Origin: Pogostemon cablin
Taxonomy: Eukaryota > Streptophyta > Magnoliopsida > Lamiales > Lamiaceae
DNA: 64,000 bases
Direction of reading: 5' to 3'
Assembly: GCA_023678885.1 (NCBI GenBank)
Contig: CM042965.1
Location: forward strand, 27,757,777 to 27,821,776
In this document: piece after piece, positions 22,128 through 33,830 of the stretch
Position numbering within the stretch: position 1 is the first letter of the stretch
Layout: every line of letters starts with the position of its first letter
Position numbers and translations under genes: made by a program
The notes under the pieces: generated by a model
Databases searched by the model: none
Seen by the model: the letters and a program-made list of their open reading frames with translations, nothing else
Told to the model about the DNA's origin: nothing

Positions 22128-22134
22128 ATTTATA
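22128..22134 (-). promoter_or_regulatory. TATA box, element B 5' LTR
   Basis: TATAAAT on the minus strand in the context GGGGTATAAATGC, very similar to the TATA context of LTR D (GGGGTATAAATACC). Confidence 0.6.
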
Positions 22135-22194
22135 CCCCTTGGGGACCTTCTAGAAGTATCCAGATTTTTTCTAAATTTTGCCTGCTTTTAACCT

Positions 22195-22615
22195 AGCTCG
22201 AGTCGAGTTGCAACTCGAGCTCTTGCCTGTCAAGTCGAGTTGCATGATTCTGAAACTGGACACTTCTCTATACTCAGATCTACTCGAGTTGCAAGTCGAG
22301 CTATGTCTTGCAACTCAAGTTAGCTCACTAGATGATTTTTGGATGCTGCTCTGCCCCAGCTCGACCTATGACTTGACTTGGCATGACCCAACTCGACTCG
22401 AGTTGGGTAACTCGAGCTGTCGCCTGTCAAGTTGTGTTAACTCCATCAGAAATTGGATATTCACCGGTACTCAACTCAACTCGAGTTGTAAGTAGAGTTG
22501 GACCTTGCAACTCGAGTTGAGCTTCTGGACAATTTATGACTTTACTCGAGCATCAACTCGACTCGAGTTGCAAGTCGAGTAAGACCTTGCAACTTGAGTT
22601 AGGCGTTTTTCAGCT
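22195..22615. repeat. U3 palindromic array of element B (CTCGAGTTGCAA type)
   Basis: Many blocks of AACTCGAG, CTCGAGTTGCAA and GTCGAGTTGCAA in both orientations, just upstream of the TATA box in the direction of transcription. It differs in sequence from the arrays of the A family and of LTR D but occupies the same place. Confidence 0.82.
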
Positions 22616-22699
22616 CGTTTCAGCTCCTACTATTTTGCTCCATTTTTTACCTGTTTTATATACATTTACGCTTATTTTCACACATTTATCAATTCAAAG

Positions 22700-22704
22700 C
22701 ACAC
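22700..22704. repeat. Target-site duplication of element C, left copy
   Basis: CACAC, identical to 36039-36043. Confidence 0.9.
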
Positions 22705-22922
22705 TGATGAGTGTGTAAATTCACAAGTTTGGTATCATGTTTTGTGCTAGTTTTGGAGAGTTTTGAGGTGGAAATAGGTGAAAAACCTATATATATTGTG
22801 AATTAGCATGAATCAGGTGTTAGTGGAGCTATTTAAGTGATTTTCATAGCAAAATCAGAGTGGAAGTGCCAAGAATCGAAGAGATGAAGTCGAGACCACG
22901 CGAACCGCCAAGGAGAGAGGTG

Positions 22923-23280
22923 GGTTCGACCTGTTGGAGGAGGGTTCGACCTCTCCTACAGGTCGAACCAGCATTGCAAAGTGTGCAGAAAGAGGGTTCG
23001 ACCATGACTCAATGGTTCGACCTGCTCATCAGGTCGAACCATGGTCGAACCAGTTCGCGAGAAGTGTGATTCGACCACGACGTTGGGGTTCGACCTGACA
23101 GTTGGTCGAACCAGGAGCAAAAATTATCCAGTGGTGCGGTTCGACCTGTGGTTCGGCCAAAGAGGGAGTGGTTCGACCTGTACAAAAGGTCGAACCAAGT
23201 GCAGAATACTTCCAGTGGGTGGGTTCGACCTGTGGTTCGACCTGCGACCAGTGGTTCGATCTGTTTGCTGAGGTCGAACC
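22923..23280. repeat. U3 array, element C 5' LTR
   Basis: GGTTCGACC / GGTCGAACC copies in the forward-forward-reverse-reverse pattern, ending about 95 bp before the TATA box. Confidence 0.9.
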
Positions 23281-23375
23281 GTCGTGCGGGAACTTACCTT
23301 ATCCGGATTTACGAGGCCAAAACACGTGGGATCACTTGAAAAGCCCATTCCAAGCCCTAGAGACATGACTACAAG

Positions 23376-23383
23376 TATAAAAG
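23376..23383 (+). promoter_or_regulatory. TATA box, element C 5' LTR
   Basis: TATAAAAG followed by GAGGC, homologous to the element A TATA box. Confidence 0.75.
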
Positions 23384-23516
23384 GAGGCTCATGCAGTCAA
23401 GGAACACGTCCAATCATAATCATCACGATCACGATCACGATCACCAATCACCAAGAAGAATACAAGAGAGTTTAGCTGGAGATTCAAGTAAGATTGGTCC
23501 ATCTAACCATGATTGT

Positions 23517-23543
23517 TCCTAGATCAATCATGGGCTAGAGCCA
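23517..23543 (+). other. Leader hairpin, element C 5' LTR
   Basis: CCATGATTG / CAATCATGG arms with the loop TTCCTAGAT, identical to element A. Confidence 0.75.
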
Positions 23544-24371
23544 CTTCGGTAGTTCTAAGGTTATGAAGGTTTCATGAGTTGATTTGTATTTCTGTGTATA
23601 CTCCGTACAACACTACTTGTGATTTATTTTATATAAGATTGTGCATTTTAATCCATACTCATAGTCGTTTTATGCATTAATAATAGTTGTGTAGAGTCTG
23701 AATGCATAACATGGTTATTGATTGAGTGCGTTCACTAATGAGCAGGGTTTACTATTATAATTCTAAGTGAAGGGATTCCGAGGTTTTATTATAACCGTCT
23801 TATATGAATGTTTGTTAATTGAATTAAATTCGGGTTAACAAGTAGGATTAAGAGTATAAATTTATAGTACCTAAAAAGGGAGATCAAATCGGGTTAGTGT
23901 ACTAAGTGCACGGGAAATAATTGATTATGATAGTACCTAGAAAGGGAGGTAAAGTATACGTCTTGCTCTGAGGATACTCACACGTGTCAAAAGCTTATCT
24001 ATTTGTGTCTATAGAATAGATTTGCATGGTCTAGCAATGCTTCATAAACCACAAGGTAGAGTCGGACATCGACATACGAAAGTATGAATTAACGAATGAA
24101 ACTGGATGGCCTGACGAACTACCTATCATCTTATTTGATCACAACTATCATTTTCTTGTTCTTGTTATTTATTTGTTATTTTAATTGTTACTTAGTTTAC
24201 AAACCAACAATTACAATTCTCAACATAGTCATAATTGCTAGAAAATAACTAAAGTAATATTTATCTGTCCCGTGGATTTGATATTTAACTTGGTCACCTT
24301 CGAAACTACAATTGATATCCTTCATACTTGGGGATTAAAATTGTGTGTTGAGAAAACACCCATCAAGTTTT

Positions 24372-24389
24372 TGGCACCGTTGCCGGGGA
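24372..24389 (+). other. Primer binding site, tRNA-Asp type (element C)
   Basis: TGGCACCGTTGCCGGGGA, 6 bp after the LTR end; one mismatch from the tRNA-Asp complement, at a different base than in element A. Confidence 0.88.
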
Positions 24390-24475
24390 CGGCTTAAAAT
24401 ATCTTTTTGTTATTTCTAGTTTATTAGGGCTATTTTTCTTGTTTTGTTGTTTTAATTCTAGTTCTTTTTAGGTGC

Positions 24476-26079
24476 ATGCTCACGAGATCAAAGAAAGGTG
24501 AACTTGAACCCTATTATCCTGAAATTGGAGCATCGTCAAGAAAGAAGAAGAAAAAGAAGAGCAAGGCAAAGACTATTGATCCAACTGAAGCTTTGAATTT
24601 TGGAGTTGAAGTTGACGAGCAGAATTCGCAGACGATTGAAGCTACAACTGAAGTTAATTTGGGAGTAGAGACAGTCAACATGGCAGCGAATCCGGATAAT
24701 CTAGCCATTCGAGAGGTCTTCAGAAATAATGGGGCTGGAAATCTTGGGCTTCTAGGAGCGAGGGGAACTAACTTATCTTTCGATCTTCATCCCGCTCTTA
24801 TTAGCATGATAGAAAGGAACTCCTTTTCAGGAGGGTCTTTCGAGGATCCGCAGTAGCATTTGAACAAGTTCTTAGGCTATGCAAGTACTCAAAAAGACGC
24901 AGGAGAACATGAAGATGCTAGGAAGATTCTCTTGTTCAAATTCTCGCTTACTGAAAAGACGAGAGATTGGTACGACACTATCAACGCAGCTGAGTGCACC
25001 ACTTGGGAGCAACTGCAGTTAAGGTTCTTGGAGAGGTACATGCCACCTTCAAAGGTGTTTAAGATGAAGCAAGACTTAACCAATTTGCTATCGGTGGAGG
25101 TGAGAAATTTCATGAAGCATGGGATAGATTCAACGACATGCTTAGGAAGTGTCATCAACATGGGCTATCTAAAGCTCAATATATTAGTATATTCTACAAT
25201 GGATTGGACTGTGATTCACGAGTGTTATTGGATGCTTCTTCTAATGGAGCATTGCTTACAAAGTCATCCGTAGACGCCAAGAAGTTGTTTGAAGATATTT
25301 CGATGAATTCGAGGGATTGGCCAACTGATAGAGTTAGAGGTACTTATGTCCTTGGGAAGGTAGCTCAGGTTGAACAAGCAATGGTGAAAACAAGTAGAGA
25401 GAATGAGATCGTCTCTAGCTTGTCCAATATCAACAAGCTACTTGAATCCCAACAGAAGCAAATCAGCGAATTATCTCAGTGCGTACCAATCATGTAGCAG
25501 GAGTTGAAGAATGATGGACCAATCCAAGAGGAGTTGGAAGAGGCACACTATGCCATGGGTCAAAGTATTCAAGGGACTAGGTATCCAGATCAAGGAAACC
25601 GAAACCACCAAGGGAACTATCGAGGAAACTTTAATAATCGTGGTCCCCCAGGTGGTTATCAACAGCCTAGGAGGCCGGAGTTCTCATGGAGCAATCTGAA
25701 TAATGTGATTCAACCTCCGATGGGTGTTGATCCGGGTGCTAAGGTAGAAGAAGGGAAACTGGGTCTTGAGGATACTGTGAACAGGTATATGGCCAAGAAT
25801 GATGAAAGAGTTAACCGCCTTGAGGCTAAACTTGAAAAGAAAATCGATGCAAACCATGAGGTTATATCTAAGCAGGTGAAGGACCTTACGTTGTTGATGG
25901 GGAAGATGACAGGAAGTGTTAACAAGCTTACTCAAACTATTGAGAAGGGGAAGTTCCCGTCTCAAAGTATTGAGAATACAAGGTCCTGCAACGCCATCAC
26001 ATTGAGGTCGGGAAAGCAGTACGAGGGACCTATGAGGCCGGAATCAAATTTGGACATGTCTAGGGCAAGATTCAATCAT
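24476..26079 (+). pseudogene. gag: Element C gag, broken
   Basis: Starts MLTRSKKGEL and is homologous to element A gag throughout. Lesions: TAG at 24854-24856 (CAG in A), a one-base deletion near 25072 that shifts the frame, and TAG at 25495-25497 (CAG in A). The shifted frame then runs to a TGA at 26101-26103, where GGTCGAACC of the array has become GGTTGAACC. At the A gag stop (4163) C has TGG, which shows that gag and pol were once one open frame. Confidence 0.9.
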
Positions 26080-26571
26080 GGTTCGACCAACATTGAAGGT
26101 TGAACCATACAGGGGAGGTCGAACCAATGCACTGGACATGATCAGGAGGCATCGCAGCATCGGTTCGACCAAACTGCAGATGGTTCAACCTGGCATACAA
26201 GTCGAACCATGGTCAAACCTGACAATTCAGAGCACTCTATTTTTCCAGAACACCGGTTCGACCAAATCAATAATGGTTCAACCTATCCAACAGGTCAAAC
26301 CCAGGTCGAATCGCACAACTTGGAGCACTTTATTTTATCGCAGCAATGGTTCAACCATGACGGTCATGGTTCGACCTATCACACAGGTCGAACCAGAGGG
26401 CGGAAGGAGTACAGTAGGTTGGTTCGACCTAGGTGCCCGTGGTTTGACCTACTTAACAGGTCGAACCCAGGTCGAACCTCAAATTCAAAAAGAGAGCCGT
26501 TGTCCAGAAGGTAGGTTCGACCATTACATGCCTGGTTCGACCTGTTCCACAGGTCGAACCCTGGTCGAACC
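26080..26571 (+). repeat. Coding-region palindromic array, element C
   Basis: Homologous to 4545-4965 of element A, with the same FFRR units. Here the reading frame is not kept: the frame entering from gag and the frame leaving into protease differ, so at least one indel lies within the array. Many 9-mers have lost the CG (GGTTCAACC, GGTCAAACC). Confidence 0.88.
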
Positions 26572-26581
26572 CCTCTAGAAA

Positions 26582-29500
26582 TTGCCTGTTGCTACTCCGA
26601 ACACTCTCGATGATGTTGATGCTACTCTAGTGGTTCGGAATGAGCAAAGTATAGAGATAATAGCTGAGAAAAAGTGGGAGAGAGCCAAGCGATTGAGAGC
26701 CGAAAAGGAGAAAGCGGAGAAGGTTGATCGTGATGAATGGGGGATTCCCAAAATAAAGATACCTCCGCCATTTCCTTATAAGCTAGTGAAGAAGGGATTG
26801 GAAGAGAAGTTCAAGAAGTTTTCAGAGATAATGAACAAGATAAGCTTGAGCATTCCTTTCTCAGAAGCAATCATGGAGATGTCGTACTATGCCCGATTTC
26901 TTAAAGATATATTGTTGAAGAAGCGGAGCTTAACCAAAATTAAAACGGTGAATTTATCTGAGAATTACAGCTCAATCATTCAAAGGAAGCTGCCGCAAAA
27001 GATGAAGGATCCGGGGATCTTCACTATTCTATGTGAGATCGGAAAGGGGCCGGCACGGCGAGCTTTGTGCGATCTAGGGGCAAGCATCAATTTGATGCCT
27101 TTGTCCATCTTTCAGAGGCTTGGTTTGGGGGAGTTGACCCCTACAACAGTGGTTCTCCAATTGGCGGACAGGTCAATGACATTTCCAAAAGGTATAATTG
27201 AAGACGTTCTCGTCAAAGTGGAGAAACTAGTCTTTCCTGTGGACTTTCTTGTGCTAGAGATGGAAGAAGACAAGGATAATATTCCTTTAATCTTGGGGAG
27301 ACCTTTCCTTGCTACTGCTGGAGCTATAATTGATGTTAAAAAAGGAGAGCTTAGATTGCGGATGGACAAAGAAGAAGTTTTTTTCAACTTGGACAAAGCA
27401 ATGAAGATGCCCATGGAGTCGCAGTGTTATAGTATTGACGTAGTGGAGGAGATTTTGAAGGAGGATATGTCTCTAATCCTGTCAAAGGATCCTCTTGAGA
27501 CATGTTTGATGGAGTCTCTTACTTATCCCACTACGGAGCTTGACGGACTCTCCAACGAGGTATGTATTGAATTTCTTGAAAACTTACTTGCTTTGGGTGA
27601 TGACAGGTTTGAATTGGAAAGAACTAAGGTGGAAGAAGTCAAGTGGACAAGGAAGTACTTGCCTTTGGATAACGAGAGCTCTCCGATGGAAGTGAGGAAA
27701 GAGAAGTTGAAACTTTTGTCGGAACACTTGAAGTACGCCTTTCTTGGCGACAATGAAAAATATCCGGTAATTGTATCTTCTTCTCTTGATGAAAATCAAC
27801 TTGAGGAGTTGTTGAATGTTCTTAGGAAGTATAAGTCTGCGATTGGTTGGTCTCTTGAGGATTTGAAAGGAATTAGTCCTTTGTATTGCATGCATAGGAT
27901 AAGATTATTAGACGAGGCCAAGGCAAGTGTTCACAATCAGCGAAGGGTTAATCCCGCGATTCAAGAGGTGATTAGGAAGCAAATCCTTACATGGTTGGAT
28001 GCTGGAATCATATATCCTATTAGTGATAGTCCCCATGTGACTCCATTGCATGTAGTTGCTAAAAAGGGGGGAATAACTGTAGTAAAAGCTGAGGATGGAG
28101 AAGCGATAGCCACAAGGATTCCTACGGGATGGCGTACATGTGTAGATTATAGGAAGTTGAATGAGAACACGTGTAAAGATCATTTTCCTCTTCCTTTTAT
28201 GGATCAAATGTTAGATCGTCTAGCAGGGTATGAGTTTTATTATTTCTTGGATGGATACTCGGGGTACAACCAAATCATGATTGCCCCCGAGGATCAAGAA
28301 AAGACCACTTTTACTTGCCCCTACGGGACCTTTGCTTTTTGGAAAATGCCATTTGGGTTATGTAATGCGCCTGCTACTTTTCAGAGATGCATGATGGCAA
28401 TATTCGATGGGTTGATAGAGAAGATCATGGAGGTGTTCATGGATGATTTTTCTATTTTTGGTTCCTCTTTTAATGTTTGTTTGTCTAACCTAGCTACTGT
28501 TTTGAAGAGATGTCAAGTGACTAATCTTGTCTTGAATTGGGAGAAGTGTCACTTCATGGTGAAGGATGGGATTGTTCTTGGGCATCATGTTTCAGCCAAA
28601 GGATTGCAGGTCGATCGTGCTAAAGTGGTGGCAATTGAGAAGCTTCCACCACCGACCAATGAAAGAGGAGTGCGGTCCTTCCTTGGACACGCCAGTTTTT
28701 ACAGGAGATTCATAAAAGACTTCTCAAAATACTCCAAGCCCTTATCTCACTTACTTGAAAAGGATGTTCCTTTTGTGTTTGATGAAGAATGTCGAACAGC
28801 TTTTCAAGTTTTGAAGGAGGCGCTTATCACTGCACCTATCTTGATCACACCGGATTGGACTCAACCGTTTGTACTAATGTGTGATGTAAGTGATGTAGCA
28901 CTTGGAGTGGTGCTCGAGCAAATGAAGGAGAAGAAGTTCTGCGCCACTTACTACGCGAGTAAGACTTTCGATGCAGCACAAAAGAATTACAAGATTACTA
29001 AAAAGGAGTTTTTGGTTGTTGTGTATGCATTCGATAAGTTTCATCAGTATTTGGTTGGCATGAAGACTATTGTGTACACGGATCATTCAGCGATTCGGTA
29101 CTTGATGGAGAAGAAGGGGACGAAGCCTAGGATCATAAGGCGGATTCTTCTACTTCAAGAGTTTGACATGGAGATTCGGGATAAGAAAGGTTCTGATAAT
29201 GTGTTGGCGGATCACCTTTCGAGGTTGGAGACTAGGGAACATTGTGATAATTCTTTCGAGTATATTGAGGAAATGTTCCCGGATGAAAAGGTCATGGTCG
29301 TGTTTGTTGAAGGGGCTGAGCGAGCGTGTGTGGTTGCTGTGCAGGGAGTTGATCCATGGTATGCAGATTATGTTAACTATATTACTGTGGGAGAAATTCC
29401 AAGAGATCTCAACCAATATCAACTTGCTAAATTCAAGAGGGAGTTGAGACCTTCATATGGTATGATCCGTTTGTGTACAAGATTTGCATGGATTCTGTCA

Positions 29501-30629
29501 TCCGTAGGTGTGTGCCCGAGATAGAGATGGAGAGTGTTCTCGAGTTTTGCCATGCACAACCTAATGGGGGGCACTTTGGCGCTTAAAAGACAGCAGCCAA
29601 GGTACTTCAGTCCGCTCTTTATTGGCCTATGTTGTTCAAGAACTGTGAGACCTATGTGGCGTCTTGCGATAGATGTCAACGCATGGGGAACATCGGTAGG
29701 AGAGACGAGATGCCGCTTCAGCCAAGCATAGTAGTCGAGATTTTTGATGTGTGGGGAATTGATTTTATGGGGCCTTTTTCCCCATCTAATGGATTTCTCT
29801 ACATTCTACTTACGATGGATTATGTTTCTAAGTGGGTGGAAGCGATTCCTACTCGCTTGAATGATTCGAAAACTGTTATATCTTTCTTGAAGAAGTATAT
29901 CTTTGCCCGCTTTGGAGTCCCTAGAGCACTTGTGAGTGATGGAGGTACGCACTTCGTCAATAAATTTCTGGAGAAGGTGCTTAAAGGGTATGGTATTAAG
30001 CATAGGGTTACTACACCCTATCATCCTCAAGCAAATGGGCAAGCGGAGGTCTCTAACCGTCAAGTCAAACAGATTCGGGAGAAAGTGGTTGGAACCAATA
30101 GAAAGGATTGGGATTTAAAGCTCGATGATGTCGTGTGGGGCTTTCGGACTGCATACAAGACGGTGTTAGATATGTCACCGTATCAGATTGTCTATGGAAA
30201 GCCATGCCACTTACCTGTAGAGATTCAACACAAAGCGTTTTGGGCTTTGCGAAGCTTGAACTTGACACTCAAGGATGTGAGGGAGTTGAGGATTACTCAC
30301 ATCAATCTTTTGGATGAGTTTCGGAGTCATGCGTACAAGAATACAGAGATCTACAAGGAAAGGATTAAGAGGTGGCATGATTCGAAGATCTCGTACAAGA
30401 AGTTCAAGCAAGGAGACGAGGTATTACTCTTTAACTCTCGTTTAAAGCTTTTTGCAGGCAAGTTGAAGTCAAAGTGGACGGGACCGTTCATGATTCATCG
30501 AGCCTTAGAAGGGGGGAGTTTTGAGCTTATTGACAAGGATGGAGACATTTTGCGGCGAATGGACATCGGTTGAAGCATTATTGGTCGCCGGATGATGCTT
30601 GTGTCATCTTTGATGATACCTTGATCTAA
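26582..30629 (+). pseudogene. pol: Element C pol: protease, RT, RNase H, integrase, broken
   Basis: Open for 980 codons through protease (CDLGASINLM near 27070), RT (FMDDFSIFG near 28440) and RNase H (CDVSD near 28880; DHLSRLE near 29210). A one-base deletion near 29435 shifts the frame. Integrase continues in the next frame, with a TAA at 29584-29586 (CAA in A), then open from 29587 with WGIDFMGPF near 29755 and the KSKWTGPF region near 30470. Another single-base deletion near 30551 truncates the last about 25 codons; the homologous stop is TAA at 30627-30629. A TAG at 26576-26578 separates the array from protease. RNase H has Asp-Val instead of Asp-Ala in its first motif. Confidence 0.93.
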
Positions 30630-30637
30630 GTTGGTAC

Positions 30638-30655
30638 CGTCGTGACTCTTCGACG
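30638..30655 (+). other. Small inverted repeat after pol, element C
   Basis: CGTCG / CGACG around TGACTCTT, homologous to 9034-9051. Confidence 0.4.
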
Positions 30656-30797
30656 TTAAACATGAGCGTCTGTTGGGGGCTTTCCCTCCCGTTTTATTGT
30701 TTTATTTCATTCATGTGAGTAAGAAATTTTTATATTTGAAGTGCTTACTTATCGGCAATTATATTTCTTTGCAAACTTAGTTTCGACTGTAGTTTCT

Positions 30798-30820
30798 ACT
30801 AAGTTTGGGGGGCTGTGATG
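30798..30820 (+). promoter_or_regulatory. Internal polypurine-tract-like site, element C
   Basis: ACTAAGTTTGGGGGGCT followed by GTGATG; homologous to 9195-9217 and similar to the 3' tract at 34362-34374. Confidence 0.6.
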
Positions 30821-31112
30821 TTCTTACCTCAATAAGCACCGATATTATAATCTTTTCTTTGTGATGTTTGTTAGGGGAGTTGGTTTTTGCGCCATATTTA
30901 AAATTTTAATCGATTTTGATGTGACGATTTTTTACAACTTGCCTAATGTTTAGTGGGTTTTGGTTGTGTTTTCTTTTATGGAGTTACTCATGAATAATAT
31001 TTTGTGGAATAATTTTTGATAAAGTTGTGCTCTAGTTGGTACCTAATGATTCGTATTGAAGTTTGAAGTATGTAGGGATTGAAGAACACTCAGTTTGGAA
31101 GCTTAGAAGGGT

Positions 31113-31522
31113 GGTTCGACCAAAGCCAGGGTAGGTTCGACCAGTGCCAGGAGGTCGAACCGAGCAGAGGAAGTCAAACCGACGTAGAAAATCATCCAGT
31201 GAGGTGGACGATCTCATCATTGATGGTTCGATCTGTCTAACAGGTCGAACCAAGGTCAAACTCAGTGACCTAAAACTTACAGTAGGGTGGTTCGACCTAA
31301 GCCGTTATGGTTTGACCTGTTCAGACGGTCGAACCCAAGATCGAACCAGTTCGTTCAGAGCACTTTGTTTTTTAGGTGATAGGTTCGACCAAAACAAGAA
31401 TGGTTCGACCTGTTCAGAAGGTTGAACCTAGTCGAACCAAGAGGAGCAGTTGTCCAGAAGATAGGTTTGACCTCGTCATTCGTGGTTCGACCTGTTCCAC
31501 AAGTCAAACCCGAGGTCGAACC
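31113..31522 (+). repeat. Array upstream of the ORF1-like gene, element C
   Basis: GGTTCGACC / GGTCGAACC copies, homologous in position to 9507-9835. It ends only 50 bp before the ATG, because C also lacks about 200 bp that A and H have here. Confidence 0.88.
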
Positions 31523-31572
31523 AAGTCAGTCGCGCGTTTTGAGTGTTGTGTGCCAATTGTTGATTGTTAACC

Positions 31573-33095
31573 ATGGGCAAGACTAAAGGAAAGGGACAAG
31601 GATCAAGTAAAGGTAAAGGCAAGGCAGAGGAAGCAAGATCGAAGAAGAGGCATGACAGGCCTTCGAATGTTGATACTGTGACAAAGAAGCTGAGGCTACA
31701 AGATCGTTTACCCAAAAACTTCAAAATTCAAATGAAAGATTGGGATGAGATCAAAGAAAAGTGGGAAGAAGTCTCAGACAAGATAGCTCGCACTCGATAC
31801 CAAGATGATGAGATGATGAGGACAATGAGAATCGGGGATGACATCTTCTGGATGTTCAATCAAGTGGGTATCTGGAGGTTTATGGAATTAAAGAAGTCGA
31901 CGTACTTCCATGTTACAGCGGAAGTAGTTTGCTCATTTGAGATGGTGAAGGACCCGATTGGATACCCGTATCAGTGTACGTTTCAGCTAGGTGGAGCGAG
32001 AAGGAGATGGACGTCTGAGGATTTTAATGAGCTATTTGAGACGCCTTTGAGGATCCCTCATTTGGAGAATGCTGCGTTCAACACTAATAGGTTTTGGAGG
32101 GAGATCACAGGGGAGATTGGAGATTACAAGATCAAACAGGCTCATGCTTCTTCAATGAAGAATCCAGTTTTGAGGTACATGGACCGTGTCTTGAGCAACA
32201 CGTTGTTCGCCCACTCAGAGGGGAGTGTTGTGTCTAGAAGAGAGCTTTACGCCTTGTGGTGTATGCTAAATGGGGTGCAGTTCAATGTTGGAGCTTATTT
32301 CATTGCACAGCTACATCGATTCAGGACTATTGGGTTTCAAAAGGTGAATATTGGAGAGTTACTGACGATCGTGGCTGAGCATTATAACTTGGATTTCACT
32401 GGCATCACACCAGTTAGAGGAGAGCCCAATTTGGCGATGTTTACATGTGTGAAGGGAGGATTTGCCCATTTCAGAGATGGAGACTGGTTCTTCACGAGGG
32501 GAATGAAGCCCTTCGATTTCATGTTTCCCTTCGACGTGAGCAACTTGACAACTATTCGGGTGGCGAGGAACAAGTTGATGGATTCTCTCGGACACAACGC
32601 CTTATCAGTGACAGTGAAGTCGGGTGGTGATTGGAGGACTGTATCACAGATGTGTGCAGGATGGTTGGATGGCGGAGTTACAGCAGATTGTTGATCAAGA
32701 GAGTTCCGTCCACCACAGCAGCCCGAAGAGGAACATGTAGAAGAGGAGCAGCAGGATGAGGAGATGCAAGTGCAGCACGACGCACCTTAGCATGAGCCAG
32801 CACCGCAGAAGCAGCGGGTTGTCCCAAATAATACACGGGAGCAGCTCCGCCTTATTCATGAGCAGCTGTCGCGATCGTGGCTAGCCAGCAGGAGACAAAC
32901 CGACAACTCGCACTCGCCAACACCAAATATGCTACGCTGAATGAGAGGTACACTGCCTTGAATGAGAAAGTTGGTAAGTTGGGTGATCGAGTTGGTTACT
33001 TGGATAGACACATCGGTGATCTGCATCAGATTGTGGAGCGAAGACTTGATGATGAGGATGATGATGATGAGGATGATGATGCTCCGGAGGAGTAG
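31573..33095 (+). pseudogene. Element C Athila ORF1-like gene, intron-less
   Basis: The ATG at 31573 opens a Gly/Lys-rich basic N-terminus with an RSKKRHDRP nuclear-signal-like stretch, followed by the conserved ORF1-like domain. It is open to 32694. Small indels near 32655 and 32700-32870 shift the frame twice. The C-terminal part (32877-33095) has a heptad-like coiled coil and ends in an Asp/Glu-rich tail. Exons 1 and 2 of element A are joined here exactly at AAAG/GAAAGG. No signal peptide or membrane helix is visible, so calling it an envelope protein would rest on position only. Confidence 0.85.
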
Positions 33096-33715
33096 TTTTT
33101 CAGGTTTTCTTTAGTTTCCTCCGATTCATCTTGTCTCCATTCTTCTTTTTAACTTTACAGGTTGGGTTGTGATTCATGAGTGAGTGGAATGTATAAGTGA
33201 TATCTTGTATGATTGATTGGGTACGAGCTTATTGATTTTGTATAATTTGATAAGTATATTGAATTCTTGTGGAATTGATCTTAATTATGTGCTATGAGGA
33301 GTACTTAGGATTCTATTTACCTATGTGAGGATTTGAGCCTTGATAATCATGCTTGATCATGATTGTTTTATTCTTGAGAAGATCATTCATATGAACGTAT
33401 TCTAGAACTTGGCTTGGAGTCTTGTGTGAGACTTATGATTGATAAATTGCTAGGACATGATCTTAGGCCATTATTTTGTGATTACGTTACTTAGCCAAAT
33501 TTTATCCTTCCTAATGATCTTATTAACCTTTGGATGCCCTGTTGAGCCGTTAAAGCTTTTTCTATGGTAGCCGAAGTAAATAACCTTATAAACCCTTACG
33601 TGAGCCTTGATTGACCTATTCATTGGTAGAGAGAGTTGAGGTAAGTAAGTGTTGCAAGAAGAAAAAGGAAGATAGAATATGGTTGGATTAAAAGAACATG
33701 GTTAAATCTTGTTTA

Positions 33716-33830
33716 GGGGTAGTGCCCGAAACTAGTACCCCGATTGTTTTTATACATGGTGCATGAAGCTTAGCAGCTGATGGCCTATACATGAGAAGAA
33801 GGGTAGTGCCTGAAACCGGTACCCGAATTG
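33716..33830 (+). repeat. Duplicated short hairpin motif, element C
   Basis: Copies GGGGTAGTGCCCGAAACTAG-TACCCC and GGGTAGTGCCTGAAACCGG-TACCC, homologous to 12821-12932. Confidence 0.65.

Larger units (their letters stand above)
20963..22704 (-). repeat. Element B 5' LTR, main part (interrupted by element C)
   Basis: Begins on the plus strand with TGTTCTTAGT directly next to the PBS and continues, after removal of element C, at 36044-36151, for a total of about 1.85 kb. On the minus strand its start TGATCGTCGT resembles that of LTR D. TATAAAT (minus) is at 22128-22134 and a palindromic array at 22195-22615. I see no gene in it. Confidence 0.88.
22705..24365 (+). repeat. Element C 5' LTR
   Basis: 1,661 bp, TGATGAG...CCCATCA. 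Array 22923-23280, TATA box 23376-23383, leader hairpin 23517-23543. Confidence 0.95.
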
